Position numbers and translations under genes: made by a program. From contig JAAZAP010000006.1 of the NCBI GenBank assembly GCA_012514255.1, forward strand, positions 1-6,075: a stretch of 6,075 bases of DNA, in the 5' to 3' direction. Positions 1 to 6,075 of this stretch are shown one piece after another (within the stretch, counting starts at the first letter, position 1; every line of letters begins with the position of its first letter). Origin of the DNA: Bacteroidales bacterium (GTDB lineage: Bacteria; Bacteroidota; Bacteroidia; Bacteroidales; VadinHA17). A model generated the notes under the pieces. The model saw only the letters and a list, made by a program, of their open reading frames with translations. It searched no databases and was not told where the DNA came from.

Positions 1-1620
1 AAGATTTTAATATTCGGAATTATACTTTCAGCGCTGATGATCTCATCATGCGTGAAGGATCTGGATGTCATTCCACAGGACCCGACAAAAATCCTTGCAG
101 GTAACCTGGGTGACGATCCTGCCTATATGAATCAGGCCCTGGGAAAGATCTATGCCAGCTTTATCATCTCGGGTCAGGGTGCCAACGGAGGCGATGACAT
201 AGCAGCCTCTGACGGTAACTTCTTTACTACCATGAGAGCTCTCTGGAACCTTCAGGAGATTACTACTGACGAGGCTATCTGTGCCTGGGGTGATGTCGGT
301 ATCGCTGACCTCAACACCCAGACATGGAGTCCGACCAATCCGTTCCTTACGGCCCTTTACCAGCGTCTTGCCCTGAGCATCACCTATGCCAACGACTTCA
401 TTAATAATGCACAGATGTACGGTACGGAAAATGTTGACAGATATGTTGCTGAGGCACGTTTCCTCAGGGCTCTTGCCTATTACTGGGCAATTGATCTCTT
501 CGGACAGTTTCCCTTCACCACTGAAGAAGACGGCGTGGGCAAGTCCTTCCCGGAGATAGGTACAAGGACAGAGATATTCAACTATATCGAGTCCGAGCTT
601 CTGGCCATAGAGAACAGTCTGGGTGCTCCGAGGTTTTCCTACCCGCAGGCTGACCAGGCTGCTGCATGGATGCTTCTTTCACGGCTCTACCTCAATGCCG
701 AGGTTTACACCGGAACACCCCGGTGGAATGATGTGGTAACCTATACCGGCAGAGTTATTGGTGCCGGTTACTCACTGGCCCCCGACTACAGGCAGAACTT
801 CAGTGCCGACAATGACGGCCGCAGCAACCCGGAGATGATCTTTGCATGGGAGCAGGACGGAATTAATGTACAGGGTTATGTGGGTACTACCTTTATCATT
901 GAATCATCCAGTGATGCTGAATATATCAGGGCTGAAGATTTCCACGGTCTGACCTCCAATACTAACTGGAACGGCAACCGGGCCAGGATTAACTTCCTGA
1001 CCAAGTTGGTTGACACCCTTGAAGTATATGGGAATAATCCAATACCGGACAGCGATCCGACTCTATCCCTGGCTCCTGACCATCGCGTTTTCCTCAAGAT
1101 CAAGAAGTCAAGGTACATCCCGGCACCTTCAGCCAGTGGCGACTATGGTATAGGTGTGTACAAATTCACCGCCCGCAATACAGACGGATCACTTCCTGCC
1201 AACTACAATACCGCGTATGCATGTACTGATTTCCCGGTATTCCGCCTGGCTGACGCATACATGATGAGAGCAGAAGCACTCTTCAGACTCGGCGGAGCAG
1301 AAAATATCCAGGCCGCCGTTGATGACATCAACCTTATCAGGCAGCGTGCATTTGGAGATGACAGCGGTAACATTGACGCTGTTGACCTCACTCTCGATTT
1401 CATTATCGATGAGCGTGCACGCGAGTTCTACTATGAGGCACAGAGACGCACTGACCTGATTCGCTTCGGCAAATTCACCGGAGGCGATTACCTGTGGCAG
1501 TGGAAGGGTGGCGCATATGACGGCACAAGCACCTCAGCACACCTGAATCTCTTCCCGATACCGGGTGATGAGCTGTCGTCAAATCCGAACTACAACGGTC
1601 AGAATAACCCCGGTTATTAA
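1..1620 (+). CDS. susD: SusD-family starch-binding outer-membrane lipoprotein (5' partial)
   Basis: This gene encodes a surface lipoprotein that binds glycan and acts as the lid of a SusC-type TonB-dependent transporter. The frame is open from base 1 and opens in a hydrophobic signal peptide ending in lipobox ISSC, with the lipidated Cys at 49-51. The Met at 37 is therefore inside the signal peptide, and the true start lies a few codons upstream. After the Cys comes VKDLD, an acidic stretch compatible with surface export. Family blocks, numbered from Met37, are the EARFLRALAYYWAIDLFG helix pair (139-156), the AAWMLLSRLYLNA helix (209-221), FRLADAYMMRAEALFRLGG (402-420), and the C-terminal ERAREFYYEAQRRTDLIRFG (459-478) followed by YLWQWKGG (485-492) and FPIP (506-509). 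The visible 539 residues fit full-length SusD (about 550). The C-terminal blocks resemble starch-type SusD more than generic RagB/SusD proteins. The susE-like gene follows after 18 bases. Confidence is high for the family and moderate for starch as ligand. Confidence 0.96.
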   Translation, partial: KILIFGIILSALMISSCVKDLDVIPQDPTKILAGNLGDDPAYMNQALGKIYASFIISGQGANGGDDIAASDGNFFTTMRALWNLQEITTDEAICAWGDVGIADLNTQTWSPTNPFLTALYQRLALSITYANDFINNAQMYGTENVDRYVAEARFLRALAYYWAIDLFGQFPFTTEEDGVGKSFPEIGTRTEIFNYIESELLAIENSLGAPRFSYPQADQAAAWMLLSRLYLNAEVYTGTPRWNDVVTYTGRVIGAGYSLAPDYRQNFSADNDGRSNPEMIFAWEQDGINVQGYVGTTFIIESSSDAEYIRAEDFHGLTSNTNWNGNRARINFLTKLVDTLEVYGNNPIPDSDPTLSLAPDHRVFLKIKKSRYIPAPSASGDYGIGVYKFTARNTDGSLPANYNTAYACTDFPVFRLADAYMMRAEALFRLGGAENIQAAVDDINLIRQRAFGDDSGNIDAVDLTLDFIIDERAREFYYEAQRRTDLIRFGKFTGGDYLWQWKGGAYDGTSTSAHLNLFPIPGDELSSNPNYNGQNNPGY

Positions 1621-1638
1621 TCCTTAAAGCGAAGAAAA

Positions 1639-2691
1639 ATGAAGAAAAATCTATTGATATACCTGATATTCATCGGATTGGCGGGCTTATTCACAGCCTG
1701 TGAAGAGGATGGTGACAAGGTCATCATGCTTACCAATCCGGTTGCCCCGACCCTCACCACCATTCCCGATCTTACCCTTGAGAGGAGTAACGGGAACGAG
1801 GTGCTGGAATTTGTCGGTACACCGATTGATCCCGGATTCCAGGCTTCAACCACATATTATCTTGAAGCCTGCGAGGAGGGCACTAATTTCGCTGATCCTG
1901 TGACCATCTGGTCAGGCACACAGTGCAAGTCAATGAAGATTACGGTAAGTGATCTCAATGGCATACTTCTGAAAAAGTTCCCCGCTGATGCATCCACACC
2001 GCTGGACTTCCGTCTCAGGGCTGTGCTCGTGGTTGACGCCGGCACCGGCGCCCCGGGAACGGGAACCAATCCCTTCTCGTACACTTCGGCCTCAAAGGGT
2101 GCTACGGTGGCTCTCTACGGCCTGCCGAGACTTGATCTTGTCAACTCGGGCATGACTCAGAAGATTGAGTCGGCCCTTGGTGATGGTATATATACAGGAC
2201 TTGTGAAGGTTGACGTGGCACAGCCCTTTACGTTGCTTGACCCTGACTCAAATACCTCTTATGGAGGCAGCGAAGAGGTTCTTGCCATTGACGGTGAGGC
2301 CCTTGCAGCAGAAGACAACGGATGGTACAAGCTCACTGTCAATGTCAATGACATGACATATGAGTTAGCTCCTTACATGATAGGCCTTATAGGATCTGCC
2401 ACCCCGAACGGGTGGGAGGCACCAGATTCTAAAATGGAATATGATCCTGAAGGTGGATTCTGGCATATTACCCTTGACCTTATTGTGGGTCATGTAAAGT
2501 TCAGAATGAATGATGACTGGAACTCAGGCATAAATCTCGGAATTGGTGATGCAGACCATCCTGAGTATACTATCTCAAACCTCTGGAACGATGGCGGCAG
2601 TAAGGATATCCCAATAGATGAAGCTGGCAATTACACTGTCAGGCTATTCATCGGGTCATCAACCTACAGCTGTACTTTTACCAAAAACTAG
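1639..2691 (+). CDS. susE: SusE-like starch-binding surface lipoprotein
   Basis: This 350-residue protein is predicted to sit on the outer face of the outer membrane and bind alpha-glucan beside SusCD. Residues 1-20 are a lipoprotein signal peptide (MKKN, hydrophobic core, LFTA) before Cys21. The following EEDGD is acidic, as in Bacteroidota lipoprotein export signals. Residues about 35-155 resemble the SusE N-terminal immunoglobulin-like domain, with the opening APTLTTIPDLTL and a TTYYLEA strand. Residues about 160-245 are a second module ending NGWYKLTVNVNDMTYEL, which lacks the usual Gly-Trp opening motif. Residues about 246-350 are a complete SusE/SusF-type binding module with GSATPNGWE (252-260) and VKFRMNDDWNSGINLG (286-301). 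The order of domains matches B. thetaiotaomicron SusE, which has an N-terminal domain and two binding modules. The start follows an A-rich leader 18 bases after the susD stop, with no clear Shine-Dalgarno, so the gene is probably cotranscribed with susD. The gene symbol rests on position and architecture only. Confidence 0.88.
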   Translation: MKKNLLIYLIFIGLAGLFTACEEDGDKVIMLTNPVAPTLTTIPDLTLERSNGNEVLEFVGTPIDPGFQASTTYYLEACEEGTNFADPVTIWSGTQCKSMKITVSDLNGILLKKFPADASTPLDFRLRAVLVVDAGTGAPGTGTNPFSYTSASKGATVALYGLPRLDLVNSGMTQKIESALGDGIYTGLVKVDVAQPFTLLDPDSNTSYGGSEEVLAIDGEALAAEDNGWYKLTVNVNDMTYELAPYMIGLIGSATPNGWEAPDSKMEYDPEGGFWHITLDLIVGHVKFRMNDDWNSGINLGIGDADHPEYTISNLWNDGGSKDIPIDEAGNYTVRLFIGSSTYSCTFTKN

Positions 2692-2712
2692 TATCAGGAT
2701 AAAAACATATCT

Positions 2713-4515
2713 ATGAAAATAAAATCAATCTTCAAGTTAATGATGCTCCCTGTTGCAGCGGTGCTTATTCTCACCGGTTGTACCAAGGAGACATCCGAGA
2801 TCAGACTTGATCCCGCACTGGGGACCAACAAGGTATTTAACATCACTTCAAATTCTGCAACTGTAACCGGTTTTGTTGTTGCAGAGGGAGATGGATTTAC
2901 CACAAGGGGTGTCTGCTGGAATACACAGACCGGACCCACTATTGATAACTCCAAGGATTCCTATGCAGGCCCGTTAACAAATGCAGCCTATGATGTGACT
3001 CTCACGGGTCTTTCATATGCCACCACTTACTATGCGCGCGCCTATGCAACAGGACCGGAAGGCACTGTCTACGGTGAGGAGCTTTCTTTCGTAACCAAAC
3101 CTGTGGTGCCAACACTCACAACGCTCGCTGTTACTGAAATAACGGGTAACTCGGCATCGGGTGGCGGTTCCGTCACTGTTGCCGGAGGAGCGGATGTCAC
3201 TGCCCGCGGTGTATGCTGGAGTCTCACAGATCCTCCAACAATCGATAACGGCAAAACAAATAACGGCGAAGGTCTGGGCGACTTCACGAGTGAACTGACG
3301 GAACTTCTTGGTAATCAGACCTATTATGTAAGGGCATATGCAACCAACAGTGCAGGCACAGGGTACGGTCCTACCGTCTCTTTCAAGACTGAGATAGACT
3401 TCCCGGCAGTAACAACTGCAGCAGTTACACAGATAACAAAGACTTCAGCAGTGTCAGGTGGCGATGTTACTTATGACGGAGGCGCAACAATCACTGCAAG
3501 AGGCCTCTGTTGGAGCACTGACCCGGATCCCGATCTTACCGATAATGTTATCCCGGGAGGAGAAGGTACCGGAGCATTCGTGAGCGACCTGACGGACCTT
3601 GATCTCAACACCGAATACCATGTGCGAGCCTATGCAACTAACAGCAAGGGTACTGTCTTCGGAAGCGACATTACATTCAAGACACTGGCAGACATCAATA
3701 AGTTCTGGGTGGTAGGTAGTTACAACGGCTGGGATAACAGCGATAACGCTGAATTCATTATCTCCACCGCTACTAATCCTGAGGCTGAGGGATATGTTTA
3801 TTTCCCTGCTGCAGGTGCGTTCAAACTCACTACCGATCACAGCTGGGATGATCCACACACCTTCGGTGATAACGGATCAGGCGGATTGACAAATCCGGGC
3901 AGTGACATAACCGCTCCGGCAGGCTACCTGAAGATTAAGGCGAATATTACCAACATGACCTATTCGGTTGTCTCTACTACCTGGGGAGTGATTGGCGATC
4001 TCAACGGATGGGGAGGCCAGGTGCCTCTGACATATGATCCGGCATTACTCGTCTGGAAAGGTGCCATGCATATGCCTGCAGGAAAATGGAAGTTCAGGGC
4101 CAATGACAGCTGGGATTACAACTACGGTGCTCCTGCAGGAAGCCTCGATCTCGTTGCCGGTGGTCCCGATATCATCACTGACGTTGAGGATGACTATGCC
4201 ATCACCCTTGATCTCAGCCATCCGAATGCATATACCTACAGGGCCGACAGGTGGGGTATAGCAGGAAGTGCAACAGGTAGCTGGGATATAGATCAGGACA
4301 TGTCATGGGATGATGTAAATGAAGTTTTCGCTGCAACACTAAACCTTGTGGCAGGTGAAATCAAGTTCAAGGCCAATGATGGATGGGATTATAACTTAGG
4401 CGGAGATCTGGGGGCTCTCGTCCCGGGTGGAGCCAATATACCGATTGCCGAGGACGGTAACTACACAATCACATTCGATCCCTGGGCACTGGTTGCAACA
4501 GTGACCAAAAACTAA
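2713..4515 (+). CDS. SusF-position lipoprotein: three Fn3-like repeats plus three starch-binding modules
   Basis: This 600-residue protein is predicted to be a surface-exposed alpha-glucan-binding lipoprotein. The signal peptide ends in lipobox LTGC with Cys23, followed by TKETSE. Residues about 40-324 hold three Fn3-like repeats of 98-100 residues, each with an RG(V/L)CW motif (65-69, 165-169, 263-267) and a late RAYAT motif (109-113, 207-211, 305-309). Residues about 330-600 hold three SusE/SusF-type binding modules: VVGSYNGWDN (333-342) with FKLTTDHSW; VIGDLNGWGG (426-435) with WKFRANDSWDYNYG; and IAGSATGSWD (516-525) with IKFKANDGWDYNLGG. In SusE/SusF structures the ligand is held by aromatic residues plus Lys/Arg, and residues of that type are present in all three modules. 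B. thetaiotaomicron SusF also has three binding modules but a single short N-terminal domain, so the tripled Fn3-like region is the main difference. The gene begins 21 bases after the susE-like stop and ends 45 bases before the terminator stem. Confidence 0.88.
   Translation: MKIKSIFKLMMLPVAAVLILTGCTKETSEIRLDPALGTNKVFNITSNSATVTGFVVAEGDGFTTRGVCWNTQTGPTIDNSKDSYAGPLTNAAYDVTLTGLSYATTYYARAYATGPEGTVYGEELSFVTKPVVPTLTTLAVTEITGNSASGGGSVTVAGGADVTARGVCWSLTDPPTIDNGKTNNGEGLGDFTSELTELLGNQTYYVRAYATNSAGTGYGPTVSFKTEIDFPAVTTAAVTQITKTSAVSGGDVTYDGGATITARGLCWSTDPDPDLTDNVIPGGEGTGAFVSDLTDLDLNTEYHVRAYATNSKGTVFGSDITFKTLADINKFWVVGSYNGWDNSDNAEFIISTATNPEAEGYVYFPAAGAFKLTTDHSWDDPHTFGDNGSGGLTNPGSDITAPAGYLKIKANITNMTYSVVSTTWGVIGDLNGWGGQVPLTYDPALLVWKGAMHMPAGKWKFRANDSWDYNYGAPAGSLDLVAGGPDIITDVEDDYAITLDLSHPNAYTYRADRWGIAGSATGSWDIDQDMSWDDVNEVFAATLNLVAGEIKFKANDGWDYNLGGDLGALVPGGANIPIAEDGNYTITFDPWALVATVTKN
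2830..3684 (+). repeat. Three tandem Fn3-like repeats within the SusF-position gene
   Basis: Three protein-level repeats cover roughly 2830-3096, 3109-3390 and 3406-3684. They share the frame NSA-GG-V-GG--TARG(V/L)CW, a short Pro/Asp/Asn-rich turn, G-G-F-S-LT-L, TYY-RAYATNS-GT-YG and SFKT. Repeats 2 and 3 are the closest pair (both with ITARG/VTARG, RAYATNS and FKT), and repeat 1 is more diverged, with RAYATGPEG. This beta-sandwich repeat type is common in Bacteroidota surface proteins. Here it probably serves as a spacer between the lipid anchor and the binding modules; that role is inferred. Domain edges are approximate. Confidence 0.85.
3700..4512 (+). repeat. Three tandem SusE/SusF-type starch-binding modules
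   Basis: Three modules of about 90 residues cover roughly 3700-3972, 3976-4242 and 4246-4512. Modules 2 and 3 are similar also at base level: the codons for KFRANDSWDYN (from about 4090) and KFKANDGWDYN (from about 4363) share most bases. Module 1 belongs to a different subtype, with an ISTATNPEAEGYVYFPAAG strand and the ending IKANITNMTYSV, which closely matches the middle module of the SusE-like protein (NVNDMTYEL). Binding to starch or maltooligosaccharide is inferred from family resemblance. Confidence 0.82.
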
Positions 4516-4532
4516 GCGGAATAGTTCCCCAT

Positions 4533-4551
4533 GTTACGGCTTAGCCGTAGC
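4533..4551 (+). other. Small hairpin just upstream of the terminator
   Basis: The arms GTTACGGC (4533-4540) and GCCGTAGC (4544-4551) pair over 8 bp with one G-U wobble around a TTA loop. The hairpin lies 17 bases after the SusF-position stop codon and 9 bases before the terminator stem. No T-run follows it directly, so it is unlikely to terminate alone. It might stabilise the 3' end of the mRNA, or be a remnant of a dispersed repeat. The sequence shows the pairing only; the role is unknown. Confidence 0.45.
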
Positions 4552-4560
4552 GTTCTTTAA

Positions 4561-4600
4561 AATCAAAAACCTCTTCTGTGACAGGAAGAGGTTTTTGATT
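4561..4600 (+). terminator. Intrinsic (Rho-independent) terminator after the susD-E-F-like genes
   Basis: A perfect 16-bp inverted repeat has its left arm at 4561-4576, an 8-base loop TGTGACAG at 4577-4584 and its right arm at 4585-4600. The core stem CCTCTTC/GAAGAGG is followed by TTTTTGATT and preceded by AATCAAAAA, so it has the shape of a bidirectional intrinsic terminator. It lies 45 bases after the SusF-position stop and 35 bases before the amylase start. It should end or attenuate transcription coming from the binding-protein genes. Confidence 0.9.
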
Positions 4601-4635
4601 ATATTTAAAAACTATCACTATTTCAATAAGAAACA

Positions 4636-6075
4636 ATGAGAGCAAAGCTTCCGGTACTGATACTGATCCTTTCGGGTTGGAGCCTGGCCGCATCGGCGCA
4701 GGTGGTAACTGCTGACCCCGTCTTCCCGGTGGCCTCGGACCAGGTAGTGGTAACATTCCATGCTGACCGGGGAGACATGGGGATGAAAGATTACACAGGC
4801 GATGATGTCTATGCCTATACAGGACTGATTACTAATCTCAGCACGGGACCCATTGACTGGAAACATGTGATCACAGGCACCTGGAAACCCTGGTCGCCAC
4901 CTGACAAGGTAAAGATGACGCGGACAGGTGCCAATACATATACCCTGACAATAGCGCCGTCAATCAGGGAGTTCTATGCGGTGCCCGCAGAAGAGCAGAT
5001 ACTAAAGCTGGCTTTTGTCTTCAGAAACGACGCTGCATCACGAACGGGTCGCGACGTGGGAGGTGCCGATATCTTCTACGATGTCAGCCAGGGGTCTGCC
5101 TTTGATGTGAAGCTCCTGCAGCCTGATCTTTACAGCACATTGGTTTATGCCGGGCAGGTTATACCCGTTCAGGCATCAGCCTCGGTATGTGACTCAATCA
5201 TTCTCTACCAGAACGGCACACAGCTTAAGAAAGTGACAGAAACCACACTGAGCCATGCGGTCACAGCCACGGGTTCGGGCAGTTTCAAGCTGGTCGCCAG
5301 GGCATGGAAGGACAATATCGCGAAAGCCGATTCCGCATATTATTTTATCCGCACCCCAACGGTGACGCAGGATGTTCCGGCCGGACTAAGGTCAGGGGTG
5401 AATATCACCGGCGACAACTCTGCTGCTTTCCTTCTCTATGCTCCATCTAAGAGCAATGTATTCGTGATGGGCGACTTCAACAACTGGGTACATAGCAGCG
5501 AGGGTTTCATGAAGAGGAGCCCTGACGGCAACTGGTACTGGCTGGAGGTGACAGGGCTTGATCCGGACAAGGAGTACGGCTTCCAGTACCTCATTGATGA
5601 GGCGTTGAGGATCCCTGATCCGTACAGCACCAAGGTGCTGGATCCGTGGAACGACAAATACATTGAGGAGGAGACCTATCCGGATCTAAAGCCCTACCCA
5701 GATGGACTGGCTGATAACCTTGTCTCGGTCTTTCAGACAAGGCCGCCGGAATATGTCTGGAAGAACAACAGCTTCACGGCTCCGGCAGCCGATACCCTCA
5801 TCATCTATGAGATGCTGGTGCGCGACTTTGTTGAAAATCATGATTTTAAAACAATACGTGATACGCTGGACTACCTTAAACGTCTCGGTGTAAACGCTAT
5901 CGAACTGATGCCGGTGAATGAGTTTGAGGGAAACAGCAGCTGGGGATATAATCCCTCGATGTATTTCGCGGTTGACAAGTATTACGGTACTTCCAATGAC
6001 CTGAAGGAACTGATAGACTCGTGCCACAGTCGCGGAATAGCGGTGATTATGGATGCGGTGCTTAACCATGCTTAC
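4636..6075 (+). CDS. Secreted multidomain GH13 alpha-amylase-family enzyme (3' partial)
   Basis: This enzyme is predicted to hydrolyse alpha-1,4 (or alpha-1,6) glucosidic bonds in starch or related glucans. The frame starts at ATG 4636 and stays open for 480 codons to the window end. Residues 1-21 form a type I signal peptide with likely cleavage at ASA|Q; there is no lipobox. Residues about 22-150 form a beta-rich N-terminal domain of the kind found before Bacteroidota amylases (FRNDAASRTGRDVGGADIF at 129-147). About 157-240 looks Ig-like (ILYQNGTQLKKV, then a strand ending SAYYFIRTP). About 255-345 is a CBM48-like/E-set module with FVMGDFNNWV (276-285) and IPDPYSTKVLDPWND (326-340). The GH13 barrel begins near 387 with LIIYEMLVRDF, then LGVNAIELMPVNEF (417-430), GYNPSMYFAVDKYYGT (437-452) and conserved region I DAVLNH (473-478). 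The catalytic Asp and Glu lie beyond the window, so activity and exact specificity cannot be judged. It lacks the lipid anchor of SusG and could be periplasmic or exported, perhaps by type IX secretion if a C-terminal sorting domain exists. Confidence 0.93.
   Translation, partial: MRAKLPVLILILSGWSLAASAQVVTADPVFPVASDQVVVTFHADRGDMGMKDYTGDDVYAYTGLITNLSTGPIDWKHVITGTWKPWSPPDKVKMTRTGANTYTLTIAPSIREFYAVPAEEQILKLAFVFRNDAASRTGRDVGGADIFYDVSQGSAFDVKLLQPDLYSTLVYAGQVIPVQASASVCDSIILYQNGTQLKKVTETTLSHAVTATGSGSFKLVARAWKDNIAKADSAYYFIRTPTVTQDVPAGLRSGVNITGDNSAAFLLYAPSKSNVFVMGDFNNWVHSSEGFMKRSPDGNWYWLEVTGLDPDKEYGFQYLIDEALRIPDPYSTKVLDPWNDKYIEEETYPDLKPYPDGLADNLVSVFQTRPPEYVWKNNSFTAPAADTLIIYEMLVRDFVENHDFKTIRDTLDYLKRLGVNAIELMPVNEFEGNSSWGYNPSMYFAVDKYYGTSNDLKELIDSCHSRGIAVIMDAVLNHAY
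5398..5670 (+). other. CBM48-like / E-set module of the GH13 enzyme
   Basis: Residues about 255-345 of the enzyme form an early-set beta-sandwich typically found directly before GH13 barrels of the pullulanase and branching-enzyme type. The pattern is AAFLLYAPSKSNVFVMGDFNNW, here split as AAFLLYAP (263-270) and VFVMGDFNNW (275-284), then a DGNWYWLEVTGL strand and the GFQYLIDEALRIPDPY hairpin. Such modules pack on the catalytic domain and sometimes bind glucan. The Trp at 284 and the aromatic pair in WYW (300-302) are candidate contacts, but binding is not shown. The edges are approximate. Confidence 0.75.

Noticed and set aside
37..39. ATG at 37 as the start of the SusD-like gene
   Set aside because: The frame is open upstream and encodes the hydrophobic core of the lipoprotein signal peptide. 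Starting at 37 would leave only four residues before the lipobox Cys.
1621..1638. Shine-Dalgarno site before the SusE-like gene
   Set aside because: The leader holds only an A/G-rich stretch ending in AAGAAAA directly against the ATG. It is not at a usual spacing, and Bacteroidota generally do not rely on such sites.
2830..3684. Fn3-like repeats as a recent DNA-level tandem duplication
   Set aside because: The repeats are clear in protein but differ at many bases, so they are old duplications and not recent or phase-variable repeats.
3454..3858. 134-codon minus-strand open frame opposite the SusF-position gene
   Set aside because: It lies wholly antisense to well-supported Fn3-like and starch-binding domains, has no recognisable domain, and is explained by codon bias of the plus-strand gene.
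4592..4626. Possible Bacteroidota-type promoter for the amylase (TTTG near 4593 and TATTTC near 4619)
   Set aside because: The downstream element is a poor match to TAnnTTTG, the upstream TTTG is part of the terminator arm, and the resulting leader would be very short. An amylase promoter may exist but this match does not establish it.
4541..4866. Minus-strand open frames covering the terminator and the amylase start
   Set aside because: They run through the terminator stem and antisense to the amylase signal peptide, with low-complexity or unrecognisable products.
5686..6069. 127-codon minus-strand open frame opposite the GH13 barrel
   Set aside because: The plus strand encodes clear GH13 motifs here, including DAVLNH. 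The antisense product shows no family resemblance.

Overview
The window reads as part of a Sus-like starch or alpha-glucan polysaccharide utilization locus (PUL) from a Bacteroidota genome, most likely of the order Bacteroidales. Support for this is a SusD-family outer-membrane glycan-binding lipoprotein, two further surface lipoproteins with SusE/SusF-type starch-binding modules, and a large secreted GH13 alpha-amylase-family enzyme, all on the plus strand. Start codons follow A-rich leaders without clear Shine-Dalgarno sequences, as is usual in this phylum. The species cannot be named from this sequence. I see no CRISPR array, mobile element or RNA gene.

Layout: (1) 1-1620, susD-like gene, 5' end outside the window; the sequence opens inside its lipoprotein signal peptide, and a susC-like TonB-dependent transporter is expected just upstream but not seen. 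(2) 1639-2691, SusE-like lipoprotein, 18 bases downstream. (3) 2713-4515, SusF-position lipoprotein, 21 bases downstream, with three tandem Fn3-like repeats followed by three starch-binding modules. (4) 4516-4635, a 120-base intergenic region holding a small hairpin and a strong intrinsic terminator with a perfect 16-bp stem. (5) 4636 to the window end, the first 480 residues of a GH13 enzyme with a type I signal peptide, two N-terminal beta-rich domains, a CBM48-like module and the first part of the catalytic barrel, up to conserved region I.

Model, by analogy with Bacteroides thetaiotaomicron Sus: the SusD-like lid and the SusE/SusF-like lipoproteins hold starch or maltooligosaccharides at the cell surface, the GH13 enzyme cuts alpha-glucan, and the unseen SusC-like porin imports the oligosaccharides. 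The three binding-protein genes look like one transcription unit. The terminator before the amylase suggests that this gene is expressed at a lower level by read-through or from its own promoter.

This is a recognisable system, not a new one. Its more unusual points are the Fn3-like stalk on the SusF-position protein, a SusE-like protein whose middle module lacks the usual Gly-Trp opening motif, altered residues at the expected starch-contact site of the SusD-like protein, and an amylase that is not a lipoprotein, unlike SusG.
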